Under the pieces are notes generated by a model. It did not search any database and was not told the DNA's origin. It saw nothing but the letters and a program-made list of their open reading frames with translations. A program made the position numbers and the translations under genes. From Saprospirales bacterium (GTDB taxonomy: Bacteria > Bacteroidota > Bacteroidia > Chitinophagales > Saprospiraceae): a DNA stretch of 64,000 nt. Positions 28,028 through 36,640 of this stretch are shown one piece after another. Position 1 is the stretch's first letter. Each line of letters opens with the position of its first letter. The stretch covers positions 45,361-109,360 of the forward strand of contig PAAY01000085.1 of assembly GCA_002698985.1 (NCBI GenBank), written 5' to 3'.

Positions 28028-28073
28028 ACGCCTGACAGCACTTGCGGTGCTGTCAGGCGTTTTTGTTTTTTGG
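28028..28073 (+). terminator. intrinsic terminator after prc
   Basis: ACGCCTGACAGCAC and GTGCTGTCAGGCGT form a perfect 14-bp stem with loop TTGCG, followed by TTTTGTTTTTTGG. Confidence 0.9.
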
Positions 28074-28161
28074 AACCAAAAAAAACCTTTCAAAACCCTC
28101 CAAAAACCTCCCCAAAAACCCCAATGTGATACCCATCACGGCCATCGGCAAGGCAGGGTGC

Positions 28162-28169
28162 TAGTTTTG
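28162..28169 (+). promoter_or_regulatory. candidate -7 box for SulP gene
   Basis: TAGTTTTG matches TAnnTTTG, 31 bases before the start codon at 28201, downstream of the prc terminator. Confidence 0.4.
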
Positions 28170-28200
28170 CGCCGTCTTTTCTCAGCAACAAACTTTACGG

Positions 28201-29937
28201 ATGAAAATCAAACAATACCTGCCAGCCCTGGAGTGGCTCCCCAATTACAAAAAAGAATGGTTCAGCGGAGACCTGTCGGCCGGTCTGACGGTAGGCGTAA
28301 TGCTCATTCCTCAGGGAATGGCCTATGCCATGATCGCCGGATTGCCACCGATTCACGGACTTTATGCATCCACGGTGCCTTTGGTACTTTATGCGCTGTT
28401 TGGCACATCCAGGCAACTGGCCGTGGGGCCGGTGGCCATGGTGTCCCTGCTGACGGCGGCGGGTATCGGTGCACTGAACCCCGAATCTCCGGAAGTTTAT
28501 CTGATGCTGGCGGTTACGCTGGCCTTTATGGTGGGTTTGTTCCAGTTTCTGATGGGAGTTTTCCGGCTGGGTTTTCTGGTCAATTTTCTATCGCACCCTG
28601 TTATCAGTGGTTTCACTTCGGCGGCAGCCATCATCATCGGACTCAGCCAGTTGAAACACATCATGGGGGTCAATCTGCCCCGAAGCCAGCATGTCCATGA
28701 CATTCTCATTGCAGCAGCGGGTGAAATCAGCAACACCCACCTGATCACTTTGGGCATTGGTATTTTGTCCATCCTCATCATCAAGTTTGCGAAGAAAATA
28801 CACAAGGCCATACCCGGAGCGCTGATAGCTGTCATCGTCGGAATTCTGTTGGTGTGGGGGCTTGGACTTGACCAGCAAGGTGTAAAAATACTCGGTGAAG
28901 TGCCGCAGGGTTTGCCCGGCCTCTCAATGCCTTCCTTCGACCTGGAAACCTGGCAAACACTGCTCACAGCGGTGCTTACGATTTCACTGGTTGGCTTCAT
29001 GGAGAGCTATGCCGTGGCCAAGGCCATCCAAAATAAACACAAAAACTACCAGGTGGATGCCAACCAGGAACTGATCGGACTTGGTGTAGCCAACTTTGGT
29101 GCAGCCTTTTTTCAGGGCTATCCGGTGACGGGAGGGTTCAGCCGTACCGCAGTGAACGACCAGGCCGGCGCCAAAACGGGGCTGGCCAGCATCATCAGTG
29201 CCGTCACCATCGCCTTGACCCTGCTCTTTCTGACGCCACTGTTTTTCTACCTCCCCAAAGCCGTGCTGGCAGCGGTGATACTCGTGGCCGTTTCCGGTCT
29301 GATAGATTACAAAGAGGCCATCGAACTTTGGAAAAAAGACCGGGCAGATTTCTGGATGCTCTTTGCCACTTTCCTGGTGACGCTGACGCTGGGTATCGAA
29401 ACCGGTATCGGCGTGGGTGTGGTACTGTCGCTGGCACTGGTGATATACCGTTCCACCCGCCCGCATGTGGCAGTGCTGGGCCGTGTTCCGCAATCTGATT
29501 TTTACCGCAACATCGACCGCTTCGACAACCTGGAACAGCGGCCCGATGTGCTGGTGGTGCGCTTTGACGGTCCATTGTATTTTGCCAACCTCAACTATTT
29601 CAAAGACAGGACGGAACAGTTGATCAGTAAAAAGGGCAAGGACTTGCGCCTGGTGGTTCTCAATGCCGACAGCATTTCTTACCTCGACAGCAGCGCCGTG
29701 CATACTTTGGCCGAATGGATCAAAGACCTGCGCAACCGTGGCCTGCGCATCCACTTTACCAGTGTTATAGGCCCGGTGCGGGATACCATGCGCAAATGGG
29801 GCCTGATGGAACTGATCGGTGAAGAGAACTTTTTCATGAGCAACCAGCGGGCCATCGACGCTTTTGACCAACTTCAGAAGGAGGGCAAGTTTCAAAAGAA
29901 GTTTCCGGAGTTTGCCACACAATCCTCCTCGAAATAG
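28201..29937 (+). CDS. SulP family anion transporter with STAS domain
   Basis: This 578-residue inner-membrane transporter of the SLC26/SulP family moves sulfate, bicarbonate or a similar anion. The N-terminal cytoplasmic helix (LPALEWLPNYKKEW) is followed by GLTVGVMLIPQGMAYAMIAGLPP, the family signature in TM1. About 14 membrane segments run to residue about 415. The C-terminal STAS domain (about 430-560) contains VLNADSISYLDSSAVH, with the conserved DSS at the regulatory helix. The substrate is not determined by these motifs. In an organism of this type a carbonate, sulfate or fumarate role is equally possible. It is monocistronic and converges on the desaturase gene. Confidence 0.93.
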   Translation: MKIKQYLPALEWLPNYKKEWFSGDLSAGLTVGVMLIPQGMAYAMIAGLPPIHGLYASTVPLVLYALFGTSRQLAVGPVAMVSLLTAAGIGALNPESPEVYLMLAVTLAFMVGLFQFLMGVFRLGFLVNFLSHPVISGFTSAAAIIIGLSQLKHIMGVNLPRSQHVHDILIAAAGEISNTHLITLGIGILSILIIKFAKKIHKAIPGALIAVIVGILLVWGLGLDQQGVKILGEVPQGLPGLSMPSFDLETWQTLLTAVLTISLVGFMESYAVAKAIQNKHKNYQVDANQELIGLGVANFGAAFFQGYPVTGGFSRTAVNDQAGAKTGLASIISAVTIALTLLFLTPLFFYLPKAVLAAVILVAVSGLIDYKEAIELWKKDRADFWMLFATFLVTLTLGIETGIGVGVVLSLALVIYRSTRPHVAVLGRVPQSDFYRNIDRFDNLEQRPDVLVVRFDGPLYFANLNYFKDRTEQLISKKGKDLRLVVLNADSISYLDSSAVHTLAEWIKDLRNRGLRIHFTSVIGPVRDTMRKWGLMELIGEENFFMSNQRAIDAFDQLQKEGKFQKKFPEFATQSSSK

Positions 29938-29960
29938 CTTCCCGTATTACGAAGCCCATA

Positions 29961-29998
29961 AAAAAAGAGCCAACCGAGATGGTTGGCTCTTTTTTTTG
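29961..29998. terminator. bidirectional intrinsic terminator
   Basis: AGAGCCAACC and GGTTGGCTCT pair around GAGAT and are flanked by A7 on the left and T8 on the right. The hairpin can serve both the SulP gene (plus) and the desaturase gene (minus), which converge here. Confidence 0.92.
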
Positions 29999-30017
29999 GC
30001 CGGGCTTTCAAATTGGC

Positions 30018-31118
30018 TCAGGCCACATTCACATTCGGCTGGCCAAGTTGCTTCAGCATTTTGAAGTGTGAAACGATGGCTTTGCGAGTGGTTGGATATT
30101 CATTGTAAGGCAAGCCGAACTCTTTTGCCGTTTGCTTCACAATGGCCGAGATTTTCGGGTAATGTACATGGCTGATGTTCGGGAAGATGTGGTGCTCGAT
30201 CTGGTAATTCAAGCCGCCTACAAACCACGAAACCAGTTTGTTTTTAGGAGCAAAATTGGCCGTGGTGAACAACTGGTGGATGGCCCAGGTATTCTCCATG
30301 TTGCCTTTGTCGTCGGGCAGCGGCATTTCCGTATCTTCAACAATGTGTGCCAACTGAAATACAATGCTGAGAATCAAGCCTGCCGTGTAGTGCATCACGA
30401 AGAAACCGATCAGCACCTTCCACCAGGCAATGTCCAAAACGAGGATGGGCAACACAATCCAGACCGTGATGTACAACACTTTGGTAACGGAAAGAATGAT
30501 CCACTCTTTGGTAGGGTTCACCGGCTTTCCGGTGGAGAAGCCACGGCTCAGGTAGTCTTTCAGTTGCCGAATGTCTTTGCGGAGTGCCCAGTTGAAGGTG
30601 AGCAGACCATAGAGCACAACGGCAAAGTAGTGCTGGTAGCGGTGGAAAGGCTTCCAGGGGTCGTGTTTGCAGAGGCGCAGCACGCCGTCGGCGTTGAGAT
30701 CTTCATCGTGATGGGCAACGTTGGTGTAAGTATGGTGCAAAATGTTGTGCTGCACCTTCCAGTTGAAAACATTGCCGGAGAGGATGTAGATGGAACTGCC
30801 CATTAGGTTGTTCACCCATTTGCTGCGGGAGTAGGAACCGTGGTTGCCATCGTGCATTACACACATTCCGACGAAAGCCATGCCGGCTCCCATCACGATG
30901 GTCAGGCCCAACATGACCCATTGGTTGAAGTTATTGGATAGAATGAGGAAGTAAGGGGTGAGGAAAATGCCAAATACCACCACTGATTTGAGGTAGAGTT
31001 TCCAGTTGCCATACTTTGAAATGTTGTTTTCCTGAAAGTAGGCATTCACCCTGCTGTTAAGTGTGCGGAAAAAATCCATCTGGTCGGTTCTCGGGAACCG
31101 GACATTGGTCTGACTCAT
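30018..31118 (-). CDS. membrane fatty acid desaturase (front-end type, acyl-CoA desaturase family)
   Basis: This di-iron membrane desaturase introduces a double bond in an acyl chain. It has three histidine boxes: HDGNH (about residue 90), HNILHH (about 125, HxxxHH) and QIEHH followed by IFPNISH (about 295). Gln in place of the first His of box 3 is the hallmark of front-end (delta-5/delta-6-like) desaturases and of linoleoyl-type bacterial enzymes. Unlike eukaryotic front-end enzymes there is no cytochrome b5 domain. Four hydrophobic segments are visible. The ATG at 31118 (MSQTNVRFPRTDQM) gives 366 residues. A start at 31142 would add eight residues. It is a single gene, facing SulP. Confidence 0.92.
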   Translation of the reverse strand: MSQTNVRFPRTDQMDFFRTLNSRVNAYFQENNISKYGNWKLYLKSVVVFGIFLTPYFLILSNNFNQWVMLGLTIVMGAGMAFVGMCVMHDGNHGSYSRSKWVNNLMGSSIYILSGNVFNWKVQHNILHHTYTNVAHHDEDLNADGVLRLCKHDPWKPFHRYQHYFAVVLYGLLTFNWALRKDIRQLKDYLSRGFSTGKPVNPTKEWIILSVTKVLYITVWIVLPILVLDIAWWKVLIGFFVMHYTAGLILSIVFQLAHIVEDTEMPLPDDKGNMENTWAIHQLFTTANFAPKNKLVSWFVGGLNYQIEHHIFPNISHVHYPKISAIVKQTAKEFGLPYNEYPTTRKAIVSHFKMLKQLGQPNVNVA

Positions 31119-31381
31119 AAAATAAGACTGGTCTAAGTGCAAAAATCCGCTTTGAAGTTGGGGTGAGTTTCAGGGGAACCAAACTGGTCTCAAAGCAGCT
31201 TTTTGGCGGGTTTACTAAAAAAAAACTTACAGGCCCAACTGATTGAGCCGGGCGCAAAGATAATCACCAGGCCATTGAATTCTGTTGGTGGGGCGTTAAA
31301 GTCTGCCAAAACCTGACATTTGTAGACGAGTTTCTGGTGTCGTGCATTTTTTCAGTTTTTTGTTCCGCAAAACCAATACGG

Positions 31382-31657
31382 ATGAATCGGAAGCACATCA
31401 ACATCTTTATCGAAGGAAAAGTGCAGGGAGTGTGGTTTCGTGCAAGCACCCGCCGCAAAGCTCTGGAACTGGGTATTAAAGGCCTGGTTAAGAACCTGCC
31501 CGATGGCCGGGTTTACGTTGAGGCCGAGGGGACAGATGAGCAATTGAATTCGTTTACATCCTGGTGCAAACAAGGCCCCGAATTGGCCCGGGTGGACAGA
31601 ATAGAAATTTCCGAAGGGCCGCTGAAAAACTTCCACGACTTTGACATCGTTCGATAA
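31382..31657 (+). CDS. acylphosphatase
   Basis: This small cytoplasmic enzyme hydrolyses the carboxyl-phosphate bond of acylphosphates. From the ATG at 31382 it has 91 residues, the normal length. The signature VQGVWFRAS carries the phosphate-binding Arg, and GLVKNLPDGRVYVEAEG carries the catalytic Asn. An upstream in-frame start would add a Cys- and Phe-rich N-terminus foreign to the family. Eleven bases separate it from the following outer-membrane protein gene, so they are probably co-transcribed, although no functional link is obvious. Confidence 0.95.
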   Translation: MNRKHINIFIEGKVQGVWFRASTRRKALELGIKGLVKNLPDGRVYVEAEGTDEQLNSFTSWCKQGPELARVDRIEISEGPLKNFHDFDIVR

Positions 31658-31668
31658 CACCACAAATC

Positions 31669-32475
31669 ATGAAATTATACCCAACGAGAAGTAGTTTGAG
31701 AAAATCCAGGCTCTTCATTCCAGAGAAGATGGGGAGTTTGGTTGGCGTACGCCAACCAAAGCACTTCGTTTTGAGTATATCCACCTTCCTGCTCCTTCTT
31801 CTTTTTCCTTCGGCAATTTTTTCACAAAGCAAGTTTGAATTTGGGCTCAGCCTGGGTCCGACGCTGGGCTTCCCGCTATATGTCGACGACGGAACGGCAC
31901 CTGACGGCGTGGTGGATGCCATCAAAGATGCAGAAACATGGGCGCCCGGCGGCAGCGTCACCCTGCTCGTCAAAATGCACCTTTCGGAAAAACTGGGTGT
32001 CAGAACCGGTTTTGGCTTGGTGGCCACCGGTCATGGAACCAAAGAAAGTGATGTCAATTTCCCAACGCCTGAGCCAGATGCACCGGAAAGCGTCAAATTC
32101 ATTTACCGGAAAAACTACCTGGAACTGCCCCTACAGGTGGACTTCAAACTGGGCAAGGGAGACGCTCCCGACTTTTTTTATCTCTCCGGCGGCGCATCCC
32201 TTTGGGTAAACATTTCCAACAAGACGGTTCAGGTGGCTACCTTTGCCGACGGAAAAAAAGAAAGAACCAGCTCTGATGACACGACCAGTGATTTCAGGAA
32301 ATCAAACATCCTGCTTCAACTGGGCTTTGGATACGAGCAAGAGCTTTCCAAACGAATGAGATTGGCCATCGAGCCGCAAGCTAAAATGACCTTGCTGACC
32401 TTGTGGGAAGAGCATGTTCCGCTGAACAGAAAGCTGCTCACTGTTGGGCTTTCGTTCTCTGTCTTTTTCAAATAA
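31669..32475 (+). CDS. outer membrane beta-barrel protein (PorT-like family)
   Basis: This 268-residue protein has an unusually long positively charged N-region before its signal peptide core (LSISTFLLLLLFPSAIFSQ, cleavage near residue 53). A start at codon 21 (MGSLVGVRQPKH) is a possible alternative. The mature part begins FEFGLSLGPTLGF and consists of alternating amphipathic strands ending in LTVGLSFSVFFK with a C-terminal aromatic, which fits the outer membrane beta-barrel families common in Bacteroidota. Function is unknown. It stands between acylphosphatase (11 bases upstream) and a small exported protein (14 bases downstream), suggesting one transcript. Confidence 0.7.
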   Translation: MKLYPTRSSLRKSRLFIPEKMGSLVGVRQPKHFVLSISTFLLLLLFPSAIFSQSKFEFGLSLGPTLGFPLYVDDGTAPDGVVDAIKDAETWAPGGSVTLLVKMHLSEKLGVRTGFGLVATGHGTKESDVNFPTPEPDAPESVKFIYRKNYLELPLQVDFKLGKGDAPDFFYLSGGASLWVNISNKTVQVATFADGKKERTSSDDTTSDFRKSNILLQLGFGYEQELSKRMRLAIEPQAKMTLLTLWEEHVPLNRKLLTVGLSFSVFFK

Positions 32476-32489
32476 CCTGAACAAACAAA

Positions 32490-33080
32490 ATGAGATACCT
32501 GCTGGCTTTTGTGCTTTTGATGGGATGGGTTGGGGCCGCCAAGGCTCAGTGTGAAATCGCCCTTGACACCCTCGATGAATTTGACTCTACGAGACTCATC
32601 GCCGCCAAGCCGGTAACACTTGGTTTCCTCGTGCCCACCGGCGCCCTTGCCGAAGACCTCGAAGGTGAGATTTACACCGAAGAGGCAAAGGCCATCTTCA
32701 GCTACGCCAATGAAAAGAACATTCGCTCATTTTTCCTGACCATTGGCGTGGTGGAGCACAAGTTTCACATGATCGAGAATGACTACACGGTCTATTTGAA
32801 ATTCGCCAGTGGTCCCATTGTGAAGATTTACAATGAGCCGGATGAACCGGAATTTGACCGCGACCTGGTCATGTGGAAAATGGTGCATACCTGCGTGATT
32901 CCAATTGACATCTTCCACATGATGAAGAACGACAAGGTGGAAAAGATCCGCATCGTGTACAATGATTACAAAAGCACAATCGTGCTCAGCGAGGAGCAAC
33001 AGCAGGCCTTGCAGGATGCGGTGCATTGCGTGGAGAAACGGCTCAGTGCCCAACTGCCGGGGCAGGTAATAAAACCTTAA
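32490..33080 (+). CDS. exported protein of unknown function
   Basis: This 196-residue product has a clear signal peptide (MRYLLAFVLLMGWVGAAKAQ, cleavage after AQ at 20). The mature protein starts CEIALDTLDEFDSTRLIAAKPVTL and is mixed alpha/beta with no domain I recognise. Features of the form KIVYNDYKSTIVLSEEQQ near the C-terminus suggest a compact periplasmic domain. It follows the outer-membrane barrel gene by 14 bases, and a small lipoprotein gene follows 70 bases later, so the three may form an envelope module. No function is proposed. Confidence 0.7.
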   Translation: MRYLLAFVLLMGWVGAAKAQCEIALDTLDEFDSTRLIAAKPVTLGFLVPTGALAEDLEGEIYTEEAKAIFSYANEKNIRSFFLTIGVVEHKFHMIENDYTVYLKFASGPIVKIYNEPDEPEFDRDLVMWKMVHTCVIPIDIFHMMKNDKVEKIRIVYNDYKSTIVLSEEQQQALQDAVHCVEKRLSAQLPGQVIKP

Positions 33081-33150
33081 TTCTATTCTATAACAGCGGA
33101 TTTCGACGCTTGCAGATCACTGCAATACCGGGCCGCCAATATCATTTCTT

Positions 33151-33534
33151 ATGAACAAGTTGATTGCGATGTTTTTTTGCCTGGCACTGGCCGGGGTAAG
33201 CTGCCAGCAAGCCGATCCCTATGAAGCTTATGCCAAAGATTTTTGCAACTGTGTCCAGCCCTTTGCCAACCTGCAGGAACGAATCATGGCCATGGACGAG
33301 AACACCACCGAAGAGGAAATGGGGCAACTTTTTGCCGACGGACAGAAAGCTGACGCCAATGTGCAAAGCTGCCTGATGGGCCTGCAGGAAAAATACCCCG
33401 ACCTGGACATGGAGAAAGAAGAGGAACTCATGAATGCCCTTCGCAATACCTGTCCCGACATCGTCAGACTGATGGAGCAAAGTGCCAACCCTGACGTGGA
33501 AATGCCTGATGATCTTCCGATGGAAGCCGAATGA
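33151..33534 (+). CDS. small acidic lipoprotein
   Basis: This 127-residue product has a lipoprotein signal with lipobox LAGVSC (lipidated Cys at residue 18) followed by QQADPYEAYAKDFC. The mature part has four further cysteines (CNC, SC, TC), is strongly acidic, helical and Met-rich, and ends EMPDDLPMEAE. No known domain is recognised. It is the last gene before a strong bidirectional terminator. It is probably exported to the periplasmic face of the outer membrane. The role is unknown. Confidence 0.7.
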   Translation: MNKLIAMFFCLALAGVSCQQADPYEAYAKDFCNCVQPFANLQERIMAMDENTTEEEMGQLFADGQKADANVQSCLMGLQEKYPDLDMEKEEELMNALRNTCPDIVRLMEQSANPDVEMPDDLPMEAE

Positions 33535-33551
33535 GTTAAAGGCACCTATCA

Positions 33552-33590
33552 AAAAAGCCGGTAGTTTTCGCTACCGGCTTTTTCTTTTTA
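33552..33590. terminator. bidirectional intrinsic terminator
   Basis: AAAAGCCGGTAG and CTACCGGCTTTTT pair around TTTTCG and are flanked by A and T runs. It lies between the convergent lipoprotein (plus) and RNase G (minus) genes. Confidence 0.9.
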
Positions 33591-33599
33591 CGCTGTTGA

Positions 33600-35150
33600 T
33601 CAGTTCAACCTGATCTCATCTTCGTTCTCGTTGAAGAATTTATACCTCGTAAGCGGATAACTGTTGTCTGGTCTGATGCGGATCCATTTGTAAAACTGCC
33701 GGAACCATTTCATCTGGATGCTCGGGAAACCTTTTTTGAGGTAAGCCTCGATGAACGGATGCACTTTCAGGGAAACCTTTCCTTTCGGGTTGGATTGGAT
33801 GATGAACTTCAGATCCCGTTCTATTTCGTCGGTAATGAGGATCGTGGCGTTCACCTTGCCGGTTCCCTGGCAGGTGGGGCACACTTCGGCGGTATTGATC
33901 CGCACCTCCGGCCGCACCCGCTGGCGGGTGATCTGCATGAGGCCGAATTTACTGAGCGGCAAAATGGTGTGCTGAGCCCGGTCTTTTTTCATGAACTGGC
34001 GCATGGCCCTGTAGAGCATTTTTTTGTGCTCATTGTTGCGCATGTCGATGAAATCGATGATGATGAGCCCCCCAATGTCGCGCAGGCGCAATTGCCGGGC
34101 TATTTCCTCAGCTGCTTCCATGTTCACATTCAGAACGGCCTCTTCCTGGTTCTGGCTGCTCATCTTGTGGCCGCTGTTCACATCCACCACGTGCATGGCC
34201 TCGGTGCTCTCGATGACGATGTAAGCACCGCTGCCCATGGTGGCCGTTTTACCGAAGGAAGACTTGATCTGCTTGGAGATGCCGTAGGCATCGAAGATGG
34301 GTCTTCCCTTGGAGTAGTAGTTTACGATGTTGACTTTGTCAGGGGCAATGTTACCCAGGTAGTTGCGGATGTTCTGGTACAACTGCTGGTCATTGACCAC
34401 GATCCTGTTGAACGAATCGTTGAGGATGTCCCTGAGGATGGAGGAGGTCTTGTCCAGCTCGCTGAGCAATTTCACCGGAGGCCGGGCACCTTTCAACTGC
34501 CTGAAGATGTCTTCCCACTTGCTCATCATGAGGGAAAGCTCTTCATGCAGGTCCTGGACTTTCTTGCCCTCGGCAGCCGTTCTGACGATAACACCAAAAT
34601 TTTTGGGCCTGATGCTTTCGATGAGGTGCTTCAGCCGCTTGCGCTCTTCCGCACTCGCAATTTTCTTCGAAACAGCAACCACATCCGTAAACGGGGTCAG
34701 CACCAGGTAGCGGCCGGGGATGGTGATTTCACAGCTCAGCCTGGGCCCCTTCGTGGAAATGGGCTCTTTGAGAATCTGCACCAGTATAAGCTGGCGGCGG
34801 TTCAACACCTGGTCAATCTTGCCGGTTTTGACGATTTCAGGTTCCAGCTTGAAATTGTCCAGCAAATGGGTATTCAGGCTGCCGGAAACAGACTGACTGG
34901 TGTATTTGAGCAGCGAACGGAGTTTTGGCCCCAGGTCGGTGTAATGGAGGAAGGCCTCCTTTTTGTGGCCAATGTCAACGAAGGCAGCGTTGAGTCCGGG
35001 CATGAGTTTGATGACCCTGCCCAGAAAGATGTCGCCGACGGTAAAATTGCTGTTCGTTTTCTGGTTGTGCAGTTCGACGAGCTTGCCATCCTCGAGGAGG
35101 GCTATCTCCACGTCGGTCGGCTTTGAGTTAATTATTAATTCCTTTTCCAC
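33600..35150 (-). CDS. rng: ribonuclease E/G family protein (RNase G)
   Basis: This endoribonuclease acts in rRNA maturation and mRNA decay. It has 516 residues, the size of RNase G, without the long RNase E scaffold. An N-terminal S1 domain begins at GDIFLGRVIKLMPGLNAAFVDIG (about 43-65). The DNase I-like catalytic domain contains VVDVNSGH (about 320) and IIDFIDM (about 355), which supply the magnesium-binding Asp residues. The Zn-link CPTCQGTGKV lies near residue 427. The gene follows the HU, TPR and ribosomal protein genes on the same strand, but a hairpin at 35581-35625 separates them, so it may have its own promoter in the 440-base gap. Confidence 0.95.
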   Translation of the reverse strand: MEKELIINSKPTDVEIALLEDGKLVELHNQKTNSNFTVGDIFLGRVIKLMPGLNAAFVDIGHKKEAFLHYTDLGPKLRSLLKYTSQSVSGSLNTHLLDNFKLEPEIVKTGKIDQVLNRRQLILVQILKEPISTKGPRLSCEITIPGRYLVLTPFTDVVAVSKKIASAEERKRLKHLIESIRPKNFGVIVRTAAEGKKVQDLHEELSLMMSKWEDIFRQLKGARPPVKLLSELDKTSSILRDILNDSFNRIVVNDQQLYQNIRNYLGNIAPDKVNIVNYYSKGRPIFDAYGISKQIKSSFGKTATMGSGAYIVIESTEAMHVVDVNSGHKMSSQNQEEAVLNVNMEAAEEIARQLRLRDIGGLIIIDFIDMRNNEHKKMLYRAMRQFMKKDRAQHTILPLSKFGLMQITRQRVRPEVRINTAEVCPTCQGTGKVNATILITDEIERDLKFIIQSNPKGKVSLKVHPFIEAYLKKGFPSIQMKWFRQFYKWIRIRPDNSYPLTRYKFFNENEDEIRLN

Positions 35151-35580
35151 ATGATTGTTTTTTTACCCGTGTACAAACAGGTAAGGCCCGAAACAGGCCG
35201 TTAAAAAAGGCAGGAAGGCGTTGTAAGGTCCGGAGCCCCTGATGCCATTAAGGGATGGCATTTCAGGCAACAATCATTGCGGATAACGGAGAGGCAGTCG
35301 CGGTTTGTTTTTGCGGGTTGTTGTGTTCAATTGTTTGCAGGATGGGCTTTGCTATCCTTGGCAATGGTCACAAACCTGCTTCCACCGGGAACTGGAGATT
35401 GTTTTCGCTAATTTTTGTCTTCTCTTGACCGGGGCTTCTCTCGCCCGGTAGTTTGGCTGTTTAATGGCCAATTGGTTTAGAAATCCAGAACTTACAGGGT
35501 ACATGTTAAGGCCGTTCTGGTTTCGGGGTGGGCTCCGTCAAAACGATTGGAGGTGCCATACCTGCCACAAGCCAAAATTC
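35151..35580. other. about 430-bp gene-free leader region upstream of rng
   Basis: No coding gene or RNA gene is recognised. The stretch includes a TGCCAT...ATGGCA inverted repeat near 35245. On the minus strand this is the promoter and leader region of rng. A long untranslated leader with autoregulation would be in keeping with RNase E/G genes elsewhere, but no such structure can be assigned here. Confidence 0.3.
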
Positions 35581-35625
35581 AAAGAAAAAGTGCTGGCAAC
35601 CCGCCTAAAGGACAGGATTGCCAGC
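35581..35625 (-). terminator. probable terminator after the small ribosomal protein gene
   Basis: GCTGGCAA and TTGCCAGC pair around an 18-base loop and are followed on the minus strand by ACTTTTTCTTT. The hairpin lies 21 bases past the stop of the 31-codon gene. Confidence 0.5.
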
Positions 35626-35645
35626 AGCTTAAGGCCATTCAGACC

Positions 35646-35741
35646 TTAGCGGTTCTTCTTCTTGTGGCGATTCTTACGCAGTCTCTTTTTGCGTTTGTGC
35701 GTTGCAATTTTGTGACGCTTACGCTTTCTTCCACACGGCAT
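35646..35741 (-). CDS. very small basic ribosomal protein (AURKAIP1/COX24-type)
   Basis: This is a 31-codon gene starting MPCGRKRKRHKIATHKRKKR. About two thirds of the residues are Lys, Arg or His. Sequences of this form are conserved in Bacteroidota. They belong with the short AURKAIP1/COX24 (mS38/bS22-like) ribosomal proteins that sit in the small subunit near the decoding region. It lies between the TPR gene (76 bases upstream) and rng on the same strand, an arrangement that supports co-expression with HU. The start codon is the only ATG in frame, and a terminator-like hairpin follows. Assignment rests on recognised sequence pattern and not on a search. Confidence 0.8.
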   Translation of the reverse strand: MPCGRKRKRHKIATHKRKKRLRKNRHKKKNR

Positions 35742-35817
35742 AATAGTATCTCTTTAGTTGTTAAGAATTGAAGGTTAAATCAAAATGCGGCATCGGGTTC
35801 TCATACCTTTTTGCCAG

Positions 35818-36609
35818 CTATTGCGATGAAAGTTGATCACACTTTTGAGCAAAACGGCTTGCTGCTTCAGCATTGCCGAGTGCCGAATAGGCCTGTGCCA
35901 AAAGGCAGTTGGCATTCATGTTTTCAGGTTCGGCGCTGACGGCTGCCTCGAGCCTTTCCACTGCCTTGTCGTATTGCCCGGTCTTGATGGCCAGCCTGCC
36001 CAACTGGGTGAGGATCATGGCATTGCCCGGGTACTTTTTGTTGAGATCCACCAACATCAGAATGCCCTTCATCGGGTTGTCTTTGGGTGGGTTCTCGGTA
36101 TAAACCAGGGCCAGGTTGACACGGTGCTGCAAATTCTCGGGGTTGAGCGAGGTGGCTTTTTCAAGGGATTCAATTGCTTTGGCGGTGCAATAATCTCTTA
36201 CCTTTTCTTCCTGCTCTTTCCGGATACAAATCGAGAAAGTGGTTCCGGCTATTGACCAGGCATCCTCTGTGTTCTCGATTTCAGCGACGAGTTCAGCATA
36301 ATGACCTGCAATGGCGGGCTTGCCATAATCGAACCACTTCGCAGAGAGGTCTTTGTAAATAGCTGCCTTGTCAGCATCATCATTTGCTGCCTCCAGTTCG
36401 TGCTCAATGGCAGCCAGGGCTGAAATCTTGTCACCGCTCAGTTGCCCCCTGGCTTGCGCTATCAGTGCCTGGGCATCCGTACTGGTGGCCTGAAGTGCCC
36501 GTTGCTTTTCAACGAACTTTTGACTTTCAGGCTTTATGTCAAAACCAAAGTACAGCAACGCAAATAGTCCGACAGCCAAAAAAAGTACGATGCGTTGTGC
36601 GTTGGTCAT
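35818..36609 (-). CDS. membrane-anchored tetratricopeptide repeat protein
   Basis: This 263-residue product has an N-terminal membrane helix (residues about 6-22, IVLFLAVGLFALLYFGF). A helical region follows, then at least four TPR-like helix pairs (about 120-260), for example GQYDKAVERLEAAVSAEPENMNANCLLAQAYSALG in separate parts. It probably faces the periplasm and scaffolds protein contacts. It lies 31 bases after the HU gene on the same strand and before the small ribosomal protein gene. This HU-TPR pairing is conserved in Bacteroidota as far as I know, but no function has been established. Confidence 0.85.
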   Translation of the reverse strand: MTNAQRIVLFLAVGLFALLYFGFDIKPESQKFVEKQRALQATSTDAQALIAQARGQLSGDKISALAAIEHELEAANDDADKAAIYKDLSAKWFDYGKPAIAGHYAELVAEIENTEDAWSIAGTTFSICIRKEQEEKVRDYCTAKAIESLEKATSLNPENLQHRVNLALVYTENPPKDNPMKGILMLVDLNKKYPGNAMILTQLGRLAIKTGQYDKAVERLEAAVSAEPENMNANCLLAQAYSALGNAEAASRFAQKCDQLSSQ

Positions 36610-36640
36610 GAGTGTTTAGTTATACCTGCTAGGCAGGAAA

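Noticed and set aside
35464..35771. Plus-strand ORFs over the rng upstream region and ribosomal protein gene
   Set aside because: They run antisense to the conserved basic 31-codon gene and have no family-like features.
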